IMG/VR virus record: IMGVR_UViG_3300034107_001095
Coordinates: 1 to 39,771 of that record
From: a virus
Length of the DNA stretch: 39,771 nt
Strand: one strand, 5' to 3'
The notes under the pieces are model-generated. The model did not search any database. It had not been told where the DNA came from and saw only the letters and a list, made by a program, of their open reading frames with translations. The position numbers were made by a program, and so were the translations under genes. Positions 1 through 5,388 of this stretch are shown one piece after another (position 1 is the stretch's first letter; each line of letters starts with the position of its first letter).

Positions 1-1
1 C

Positions 2-337
2 CAAGGGTGGCAGGTAGAGATCAGGGTTAGGCCAGGTCAGGTCAAGGCTCACAGAGAGCGCAACTACTTCATGAATGAAGTATTTGCTGAGACTAACCCA
101 TTACTGCCAATACTTCGGTTTAACGATGAGAACTGTAAGGATGCCATAATATCCATGCAGGTTACTGGGGTGCGTGATGACTACAAAAAAGATAAGTCCA
201 AGGAAAGTGATCGTGCGTTCCCTCAAGAGCATGCGCCGCACTTTACAGATACGTGTGACTATTATATCATGCAGAAGCATGGTCACCGTGTTGGCATGAG
301 AGCATCAAGACCTGCGCTGTCGGCTACGATGGGATAG
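2..337 (+). CDS. Large terminase, C-terminal fragment (duplicate of the gene end at 39625)
   Basis: This frame is open from the window edge and repeats the last 111 residues of the large terminase ending at 39625. It runs through the nuclease-domain tail (GVRDDY, HAPHFTDTCDYY) to the same stop. Differences from the other copy are two K to R, L to F, Q to K and A to I, plus silent changes. It is not a separate gene: it is the same locus seen again where the circular contig overlaps itself. The in-frame ATG at 71 is internal to the full gene. Confidence 0.9.
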   Translation, partial: QGWQVEIRVRPGQVKAHRERNYFMNEVFAETNPLLPILRFNDENCKDAIISMQVTGVRDDYKKDKSKESDRAFPQEHAPHFTDTCDYYIMQKHGHRVGMRASRPALSATMG

Positions 338-348
338 CCAATCCATAT

Positions 349-372
349 AACCGCCAAAAACAGGCGGTTTTT
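349..372 (+). terminator. Terminator after terminase (left copy)
   Basis: AACCGCC pairs with GGCGGTT and is followed by five T. It is the same hairpin as at 39637-39660. Downstream, 373-549 holds no gene but has two small inverted repeats, CGCCC/GGGCG (394-398, 409-413) and CTATATG/CATATAG (424-430, 445-451). They could be a second terminator or an operator. Confidence 0.75.
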
Positions 373-549
373 AATTAAGAAAAAGCAAAACCGCGCCCGC
401 AGTTGTTTGGGCGTAATTACAGGCTATATGTGTGTTTTGTAACCCATATAGTTTGATTATTACGGGTTTATATATGTATTGCTGTCGGGGTAAAAACGTC
501 CTATTTTGCTCAATTCAAGTGTAATAACCTTGCATCAAATATAAAAATC

Positions 550-1596
550 ATGGATCTCGTTTTCAAAGTCATCACCGCCCCTACTCCAACGGTACCACAG
601 GTACAGGACACTACATTTCAGGAGCACTACTCCGGCGTTAACCGATCCATGGCATGGGATGAAATCACGCCTGGGATCAGGCAGGCCACCGAGCAGTATG
701 TGTTGGATTTCATTGGGGAAGATTTCTACAATGACCTGGCAGCGATGTACCAGGCTGGCACCACGCTGTCTGATGAGCAGAAAAAAACGCTCGAACTGCT
801 GCAAGACTGCATCGCAAACTATGCCATTTACCACATTTTGCCCGAGAAACGCAGCATATTGGAGAGTCTTGGAGTCGTTGAGAATACTCCGCAGGGTGGT
901 TCAAGCCCCGCAGCGTACCCGATTTACAAGGAAAAACGGAGGGCAGCCCTTGAAAATGGAGACAAGTTTCTGGATCGGCTGCTCAGTTATATGGAAAAAC
1001 AGGTAACCGCAGGGGATACGGGGTTTGATATGTGGAAGGAATCCAGCGCATACACCTTGAAAACCTGTGATTTTTTCAGACACACAACCGAACTGGATGA
1101 GTTTTTAAATATTCAGAACAGCCGCAGATCCTTCATCTCGCTGACTCGATACATGAAGCAAATCGAGGAAGATGTGATCCGGCCAATCATTTGCGACGAC
1201 CTGTATGCGCTCGCCGTGGCGACTACTCCACTGGAAGCAGAGGCCAAACTTTTGCCGATGATCAAAAAAGCAGTGGCCTATTTGGGTGCAGCTGAGGCAA
1301 TTCCGCACCACCGAATTGTGATCGATGGCGATGGTTTTCGGGTCGTAAGCCAGACGGATGGCTGGGATGATCGTCGAAATATGACCAACAATGTCCACGA
1401 AACAGCGATTCAAGCACTTGCCACACGGTGCCAGGAGCAAGGCCGGAGGGCTGTAGCGAAGCTGGTGCAATTCCTTGAGGATAATATTGCTGACTATCCG
1501 GACTATGAAAACTCAACTTGCCGGACAAAGCCTGTGGAGAAGGCACACAGCATCCGGCAGGCATCGGACGGGATTGGTGCGGTGGGTTTTTTCTAA
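550..1596 (+). CDS. DUF6712-like phage protein, probable virion component
   Basis: A 348-residue soluble protein with no signal peptide or membrane segment. The N-terminal third (WDEITPGIRQATEQYVLDFIGEDFYNDL) and the helical body resemble the DUF6712 family of Bacteroidetes phages and prophages, which is usually encoded among head and tail genes. The recall is from general family appearance, not a search. The ATG follows an A-rich leader (ATATAAAAATC), typical of Bacteroidetes. On the circular genome it is the first gene after the terminase, separated from it by a terminator and about 200 bp, so it may have its own promoter. It converges with the integrase gene and their stop codons overlap by 4 nt. 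Role inferred: head completion or connector protein. Confidence 0.65.
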   Translation: MDLVFKVITAPTPTVPQVQDTTFQEHYSGVNRSMAWDEITPGIRQATEQYVLDFIGEDFYNDLAAMYQAGTTLSDEQKKTLELLQDCIANYAIYHILPEKRSILESLGVVENTPQGGSSPAAYPIYKEKRRAALENGDKFLDRLLSYMEKQVTAGDTGFDMWKESSAYTLKTCDFFRHTTELDEFLNIQNSRRSFISLTRYMKQIEEDVIRPIICDDLYALAVATTPLEAEAKLLPMIKKAVAYLGAAEAIPHHRIVIDGDGFRVVSQTDGWDDRRNMTNNVHETAIQALATRCQEQGRRAVAKLVQFLEDNIADYPDYENSTCRTKPVEKAHSIRQASDGIGAVGFF

Positions 1597-2795
1597 AATT
1601 CCCCAGGCAAAGCGAATATCACTCCGGAGAAATCCCTCACATCCTTGTTCACCACACCCAGCGATTGCAAATACCGCTGCGTGGTGGACAAGGATTTATG
1701 CCGCAAATGCTTCTGGATCGCCACAATGTCCATTCCAGACTTCACCATGGCGATGGCACCAGTATCCTTCCAGCTGTAAGCCGAATACCCTTCAATGGTG
1801 GCCAGCATTCCAGCCTTCAACATCACATGTAGCATCTCCCTGAATCGATCACTGATTGTGTTCCTGCCAACGCACTGTTTAGGGTGCGGCTTTAACCCCA
1901 GTCCAAACACCAGGTAAGAGGCCGGGACCTTATCCAGTGCAAACGCCCGGAGCGTCGGCACCACACTGGTGGGAATGGTGATGAATGCCCTATCCTTGTT
2001 CTTCGTCTGGTCTCCACCCATGATGATCAGTCCACGATCCAGGTCAATGTCCCGAATCCGCAACCTACGCAGCTCACTCAGCCGCAATCCACAGTGACTG
2101 ATCAGCACTATTGCCAGATAAACCATCCGGTTATGGTGGTACACATACCTGGCAATGGTAGTAGAGTCTCCTTGCTCGAATGGGTGCCGTAGTTTTTCTT
2201 CCTCTTTTCGCGGTTTGTGGTTGGCGAAAGGGTTGTCTTTGATGTACTCCCGCTCATGCAATTCATAGAACAACGACCGCATGTTTATGATGTAGTTGTT
2301 ATAGGTCCGGTTTGACACCGGCTTACCCTTCCGGTTCTTTTTTGTCAGCAACACATCATCCAAAAAAAGCTTCGCCTTTGGCCGATCAAATGCAGAAATG
2401 CATAGGCCTTCCCATTTCTGGCCGCGTATCCACTCCGTAAATATGTTGTTGAATGAATTGTAAGTGATCCGGGTATGCTCCCGGTCAGATTGAAGCTTGA
2501 ACTTAAGCGCCACCTGCATAGCATCAATTATGTTGGTGCTACCCAGCACGGATACTACCTGCTCCTTTTTTCTGGAGACATCCGACCACTGCTTCATTTT
2601 CTCCTGAAGGATGAACTGCGCACGCTCTTCCCGGCGCACTGGATCGGTAATGAAGGCAGCCCTATTCAGGTCGAATGTTTTCCGGACCCGGATCCGGTCA
2701 GTAGTACCTGGTAGAAACTCCTCCCATTCTATGAGCCATTTCCAACCCTTTAGAATTCGTGGAGGCTTGAGGTAAGCGAACTGAGGTATGGCCAT
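1593..2795 (-). CDS. int: Tyrosine recombinase (phage integrase)
   Basis: A 400-residue tyrosine recombinase from the ATG at 2795; the frame is open further upstream but that stretch lies in the putative attP. The N-terminal part has an arm-binding-like domain (AYLKPPRILKGWKWLIEWEEFLPG) and a helical core-binding domain (YNSFNNIFTEWIRGQ). The catalytic domain shows box I Arg (HCGLRLSELRRL), box III HLRHKSLSTTQ, and the nucleophile Tyr in QRYL. Box II, usually H-x-x-R, reads Y-S-W-K, a variant I recall from Bacteroidetes phage and transposon integrases. It would join attP with a host attB. It is transcribed leftwards after the repressor and lipoprotein genes and is followed by the convergent DUF6712-like gene. 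The start is preceded by a run of A on the coding strand. Confidence 0.93.
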   Translation of the reverse strand: MAIPQFAYLKPPRILKGWKWLIEWEEFLPGTTDRIRVRKTFDLNRAAFITDPVRREERAQFILQEKMKQWSDVSRKKEQVVSVLGSTNIIDAMQVALKFKLQSDREHTRITYNSFNNIFTEWIRGQKWEGLCISAFDRPKAKLFLDDVLLTKKNRKGKPVSNRTYNNYIINMRSLFYELHEREYIKDNPFANHKPRKEEEKLRHPFEQGDSTTIARYVYHHNRMVYLAIVLISHCGLRLSELRRLRIRDIDLDRGLIIMGGDQTKNKDRAFITIPTSVVPTLRAFALDKVPASYLVFGLGLKPHPKQCVGRNTISDRFREMLHVMLKAGMLATIEGYSAYSWKDTGAIAMVKSGMDIVAIQKHLRHKSLSTTQRYLQSLGVVNKDVRDFSGVIFALPGEF

Positions 2796-2822
2796 TTTTT
2801 TTTTGGACAAGCTGTGTACAAC

Positions 2823-3023
2823 TTGCCAAAACATTGCCAATGTGCTTAAAGCTAAAATGCCGCGCAACTCTTTGTAAATCAAAGAATTAACGCGGCATTT
2901 AGTGCGGGAAGCGAGAAGGCGCACCCCTCTCCACAACCCAATTAACCGCATTTAAAACCCGAAAAACCCCGAAAAAACACCATTCAAAGGTCTTCCAGCA
3001 ACTTACTGGCAACGTTTTGGCAA
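2823..3023. other. attP: Putative attP region with inverted arm-type sites
   Basis: Directly upstream of the integrase lie two 17-bp sites in opposite orientation, 2823-2839 and 3007-3023, identical except for one base. Each holds two TTGCCA units 11 bp apart (TTGCCA-AAACR-TTGCCA). Paired direct repeats flanking a core next to int are the usual arrangement of arm-type binding sites in tyrosine-recombinase attachment regions. The crossover core is not identifiable without the host site; candidates are the hairpin at 2855-2900 or the stretch 2901-3000. Assignment is inferred from layout. Confidence 0.5.
2855..2900. repeat. Long interrupted palindrome in the attP region
   Basis: AAATGCCGCG (2855-2864) pairs perfectly with 2891-2900, and inside it TCTTTG (2869-2874) pairs with CAAAGA (2880-2885). 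No T tract follows on either strand, so a terminator is unlikely. It may be the recombination core, an integrase or excisionase site, or an mRNA structure in the integrase leader. Confidence 0.6.
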
Positions 3024-3040
3024 TCTTAGTTAATTCATTA

Positions 3041-3793
3041 TCAATACTTAGGAGGCTTTAGACCCATCGCAGAATACAACTCAAGCATGTTATTTAAAGC
3101 CTTTATTTCAGCAGCAGGGATAACCTTGTCTTTATAATACTGCCTACCACTAAACCTAATTTTAGTACTCTTTGCCTGCGCTATTTTCAAAAGATTAGAG
3201 TAAATATCCTCATTGACAGTTATCGTACACGATTCCCAAATCATACCATCTCCATTGTCCGTACTCATCTTGATGGGTACAATTTCAAATACTTCTTCAT
3301 CGGCTTTTACCATGTATTTTTGAATAAAAAGCCAATCGTCAGCATAATACTGTATTTTTAAAAACATCGAAGCCCCTCCTTTATTATCTTCAACAATCCT
3401 TAAATAGAAGCCGTTTCGATTAACATACTTTGGTGAAGTAATGTCCTCATATTGTGTAATACCGGTCATTTCATCGGTCTCTTTTCTGATTTTACGCATC
3501 AATTTTGCCACCTTATCTTTTTTTCTCAAATCACTGATGGAATCCAAGACACCCGATAATCGGCTAATTTCAGCATCCTTTTCTAAACTTGGAGATCCAG
3601 AAATTGCAGAGTCTAGTTTGGCCTTTGCGCCCTCTATATCCCCTTTTTCAAATAAGACTTTTGAGGCAGCTGCCATCCCTGCATAATCGGTTTGTTGACC
3701 TAAACCATGAAACTTTAAAGCCTCCTCAGAGGGAGGCGCCCCACTACACGACATGAACCAGGTTGTGAGTGATATTAACAAAAAGTGTTTCAT
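3041..3793 (-). CDS. Predicted lipoprotein in the lysogeny operon
   Basis: A 250-residue protein starting with a short hydrophobic leader (MKHFLLISLTTWFMSC) and a Cys at residue 16 followed by SGAPPSEE. This is a plausible but imperfect lipobox, so it is likely exported and lipidated. The body has a helical, charged region around residues 40-105 (AKAKLDSAIS, KLMRKIRKETDE) and then a beta-rich part (YLRIVEDNKGGASMFLKIQYYADDW) with no family I recognise. Its ATG lies 1 nt beyond the repressor stop, so the two genes are translationally close and should be co-transcribed in the prophage. That position is typical of lysogenic-conversion genes such as superinfection-exclusion lipoproteins; this role is inferred. 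The gene is AT-rich compared with the structural region. Confidence 0.7.
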   Translation of the reverse strand: MKHFLLISLTTWFMSCSGAPPSEEALKFHGLGQQTDYAGMAAASKVLFEKGDIEGAKAKLDSAISGSPSLEKDAEISRLSGVLDSISDLRKKDKVAKLMRKIRKETDEMTGITQYEDITSPKYVNRNGFYLRIVEDNKGGASMFLKIQYYADDWLFIQKYMVKADEEVFEIVPIKMSTDNGDGMIWESCTITVNEDIYSNLLKIAQAKSTKIRFSGRQYYKDKVIPAAEIKALNNMLELYSAMGLKPPKY

Positions 3794-3794
3794 A

Positions 3795-4208
3795 TTATTC
3801 CTCTTTTTTAGGTGACATCATTAACCGGGAATCCCAATCAGCCTTCCAGCGCTCCAACTCCTCCACCCTAGCAATCAAATCCCGAAGCCCAGCCAGTGGG
3901 TCATTTTTATATCCAGCCTCTAAATCCTCAAGGGTCCGGATTTCTGCATTCTCAATTTGAGACATTTTTACTACATAATTATCCAGCATGGGTTCTCCCT
4001 TGCCAGACATTAGCCAGTGAATGTTTACTCGGGGAAAACATTTTAGTATCTCATTCAAAACTTGTTGACTAATTGGTTTTTTACCTCTAGTCAACAGGGA
4101 TATATACCCTCTTGTAAATCCAAGTCGTTCGGAAAGAGCACTTTGTGTAATTGGGATTAAGGGAAGCAATGCTTTGAGACGTTCACTTTGTAGTTGTTGA
4201 TCCGTCAC
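3795..4208 (-). CDS. XRE-family phage repressor (CI-like, short)
   Basis: A 137-residue DNA-binding protein. Residues about 8-60 form an XRE helix-turn-helix (LIPITQSALSERLGFTRGYISLLTRGKKPIS), followed by the motif NIHWLMSGKGEPM that commonly follows such domains in Bacteroidetes regulators. The C-terminal half is charged and helical (LEDLEAGYKNDPLAGLRDLIARVEELERWK), probably for oligomerisation. There is no LexA-type peptidase domain, so induction by RecA-mediated self-cleavage is not expected. It is transcribed away from the Cro-like gene at 4314; the 105-bp gap holds a palindrome and a promoter. The lipoprotein gene follows 1 nt after the stop. It is the likely keeper of lysogeny. Confidence 0.88.
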   Translation of the reverse strand: MTDQQLQSERLKALLPLIPITQSALSERLGFTRGYISLLTRGKKPISQQVLNEILKCFPRVNIHWLMSGKGEPMLDNYVVKMSQIENAEIRTLEDLEAGYKNDPLAGLRDLIARVEELERWKADWDSRLMMSPKKEE

Positions 4209-4222
4209 TTTTGATAGTTTTG

Positions 4223-4237
4223 TTTACTAAAAGTAAA
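4223..4237. promoter_or_regulatory. Candidate repressor operator
   Basis: TTTACT-AAA-AGTAAA is a perfect 6+6 palindrome 15 bp upstream of the repressor start. On the minus strand it includes TACTTTTA, a 7/8 match to the Bacteroidetes -7 box TAnnTTTG, so binding here would block repressor transcription. A weaker inverted repeat, TTTGT-N9-ACAAA, lies at 4283-4301 over the rightward promoter. Confidence 0.55.
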
Positions 4238-4254
4238 TTTATTTTACCGGCCGC

Positions 4255-4286
4255 TTGCATTTGTGGTTTCCATGAGTATACATTTG
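4255..4286 (+). promoter_or_regulatory. Rightward early promoter (Bacteroidetes type)
   Basis: TTG at 4255-4257, 21 nt, then TACATTTG at 4279-4286, a full match to TAnnTTTG. Transcription would begin near 4293, about 20 nt before the Cro-like ATG. With the operator at 4223 it forms a divergent lysis-lysogeny switch. Confidence 0.65.
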
Positions 4287-4313
4287 TCCTAAATTTACAA
4301 ACTGTACTAACAC

Positions 4314-4526
4314 ATGCAAGCACTTTTTGATAAAATATCAGTCAGCGGATTAACTAACCAGGTCCTGGATAAGGTAGAAGAGGTAAGACCTGGTGTGAGC
4401 CGCAACACCGTGCATTTAGCACTAAAGGATGAGCGAGATGAAGAAGAGCTCACCCCACTACGCAAATACATTAGAGAAGTAGCTGAGAACATACTGAGTC
4501 AGCCAGAATCAGCGCAAAATGTATAA
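4314..4526 (+). CDS. Small Cro-like or excisionase-like DNA-binding protein
   Basis: A 70-residue protein. The segment VEEVRPGVSRNTVHLALKD looks like a short helix-turn-helix, followed by a charged helix (TPLRKYIREVAENIL). It is the first rightward gene opposite the repressor, with a good promoter 28 nt upstream, which is the classical position of Cro. Small proteins in this place in Bacteroidetes phages often have this make-up. Excisionase is an alternative because the integrase is nearby. No terminator follows immediately; the hairpins from 4561 onward may act as one. Confidence 0.65.
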   Translation: MQALFDKISVSGLTNQVLDKVEEVRPGVSRNTVHLALKDERDEEELTPLRKYIREVAENILSQPESAQNV

Positions 4527-4560
4527 CGGGAGGAGGCAAAAGAGCCTTATCAAACCGACC

Positions 4561-4820
4561 GAGGGGGACTACTTGAAGGCGGGACCCCTCATTTTAGCAA
4601 ACCATGACTAGTTCATATCGACAGTAGAGGATGCACTTGATCAGAGGGGAGGAGATGAAGGATGGTCTTCTCCCCTATTTAAAACGGTAAATCGGTAAAC
4701 GAGCTCGCATTTTATGCTTTATGCTTGAGCTCTAATACTAAGCCGGGGGTCAAAGGATTCCCGGTAAAAAATCTCCACTCAGGGCTCTCATTTCTTGAAT
4801 GAAAGTTCACCCCTGGGTGG
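4561..4820 (+). other. Hairpin-rich non-coding region upstream of the tRNA
   Basis: No plausible gene lies between 4527 and the tRNA. In this stretch I can pair GAGGGG/CCCCTC (4561-4566, 4585-4590); an 11-bp stem at 4645-4655 with 4666-4676 (one G-T pair); GAGCTC repeats (4701-4706, 4727-4732); CCGGG/CCCGG (4743-4747, 4760-4764); and CAGGG/CCCTG (4780-4784, 4811-4815). The density of stems suggests a structured transcript, either a leader for the tRNA or a separate small RNA. The second hairpin may instead terminate the Cro-like transcript. No known RNA family was recognised. Confidence 0.4.
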
Positions 4821-4827
4821 TGCAGTT

Positions 4828-4900
4828 AGCGATGTAGAGCAGTTGGTAGCTCGTTGGGCTCATAACCCAGAGGTCGCAGGTTCGAGTCCTGTCATCGCCA
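4828..4900 (+). tRNA. tRNA with CAT anticodon, initiator-type (fMet-like)
   Basis: A full 73-nt cloverleaf without encoded CCA. Acceptor strand is 4828-4834 with 4893-4899, D-stem GAGC/GCTC, anticodon stem TTGGG/CCCAG around loop CTCATAA (anticodon 4861-4863), T-arm GCAGG-TTCGAGT-CCTGT, discriminator A. Three initiator marks are present: the 1-72 pair is a mismatch (A-C), pair 11-24 is A-T, and the anticodon stem has three successive G-C pairs (GGG/CCC). It is followed by two terminators. Initiator tRNAs are rare among phage-borne tRNAs. The alternative is a host-derived sequence kept at an attachment site, but a complete tRNA 1.8 kb from the putative attP makes that less likely. Confidence 0.88.
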
Positions 4901-4924
4901 CTCTGTTTTTCGTTTGGTAGGTAC

Positions 4925-4956
4925 CCTCCCGGTCAGCAATGCCCGAGAGGTTTTTT
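4925..4956 (+). terminator. Terminator behind the tRNA
   Basis: CCTCCCGG (4925-4932) pairs with CCGAGAGG (4943-4950), one mismatch, then six T. It ends the tRNA transcript 25 nt after its 3' end. Confidence 0.75.
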
Positions 4957-4992
4957 AGGGATCTTTTCATGAGATTATATACGGGAATCCAG

Positions 4993-5022
4993 CGCCTTGG
5001 TAAAAGTACCAGGGCGTTTTTT
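4993..5022 (+). terminator. Second tandem terminator
   Basis: CGCCTTGGTA (4993-5002) pairs with TACCAGGGCG (5007-5016), loop AAAG, one G-T pair, followed by six T. It is a strong factor-independent terminator that backs up the one at 4925 and isolates the tRNA from the replication genes. Confidence 0.85.
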
Positions 5023-5068
5023 CCCGGAAGCGATCTCACTCATTTCTTAACCAGCATACTGCACACTT

Positions 5069-5302
5069 ATGCTATTCAACATCGAACTCAGTATCAGCGG
5101 GACGATCCAGGGAGAAGGCTTTTACTCAAACAGCTCTAACCCTAGGGTGCCTGTCCAAAAACACAGATCAGACGGCATTTCAATTCATGGTAAATGGATC
5201 TCGAGGCCGCTCATTACGAACTGGCATACCGCCCAGGTCACTACCCTGCCAAAAGCAGGCACCAAAGAAAAAAGCGTAAACCCTGCACAGGCTTACGCTT
5301 AG
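5069..5302 (+). CDS. Small hypothetical protein (doubtful)
   Basis: A possible 77-residue protein (MLFNIELSISGTIQGEGFY...) with no recognised domain, signal peptide or membrane segment. It starts 47 nt after a strong terminator and its last third overlaps hairpin-forming DNA (5245-5300). No clear promoter is visible. The frame may be chance, with the region serving instead as a structured leader for the gene at 5389. Confidence 0.3.
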   Translation: MLFNIELSISGTIQGEGFYSNSSNPRVPVQKHRSDGISIHGKWISRPLITNWHTAQVTTLPKAGTKEKSVNPAQAYA

Positions 5303-5370
5303 TATTAAAAGCACTCTTAACAAACCGGGAGCGGGGCTTTGCTCGCGAAAGTTTCAGCCCTGCTACCCGG
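5245..5370 (+). promoter_or_regulatory. Structured leader before the gene at 5389
   Basis: Three stems follow one another: CCTGC/GCAGG (5245-5249, 5255-5259), AAGCGTAA/TTACGCTT (5272-5279, 5293-5300), and a longer fold from CCGGG (5325-5329) to CCCGG (5366-5370) with inner AGC/GCT and GGGGC/GCCCT pairing. The last ends 18 nt before the ATG at 5389. This could control translation or attenuate transcription. It is not followed by a T tract. Confidence 0.4.
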
Positions 5371-5388
5371 CAAAAACTGTACAAAAGT

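Larger units (their letters stand above)
1..483. repeat. Terminal overlap, left copy
   Basis: The first 483 bases match 39289-39771 without gaps. There are 14 substitutions, at 28, 30, 34, 48, 54, 55, 85, 103, 185, 265-267, 340 and 356, and the last 127 bases are identical. This is what a contig that closes into a circle looks like, giving a unit of about 39288 bp. A physical direct terminal repeat is possible but less likely, because true terminal repeats of one molecule are normally identical and this one cuts through the terminase gene. Seven of the 14 changes are C to A or G to T relative to the right copy, which hints at low-coverage or damaged read ends. Confidence 0.9.

Noticed and set aside
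480-549. Promoter for the DUF6712-like gene
   Set aside because: TATTTTG (one base short) and TAACCTTG (7/8) are near matches only, with poor spacing to any TTG, so no promoter is annotated.
2901-2930. 3' end of a host tRNA as attachment core
   Set aside because: The stretch ends CTCTCCACA, as some tRNAs do, but there is no T-loop sequence before it.
4939-5139. A 66-residue frame starting right after the tRNA
   Set aside because: It runs through two strong terminators at 4925 and 4993 and has no leader; most likely chance.
5194-5388. Longer N-terminus for the membrane protein
   Set aside because: The extension crosses leader hairpins, is basic and unlike the rest, and the ATG at 5389 has a better context.
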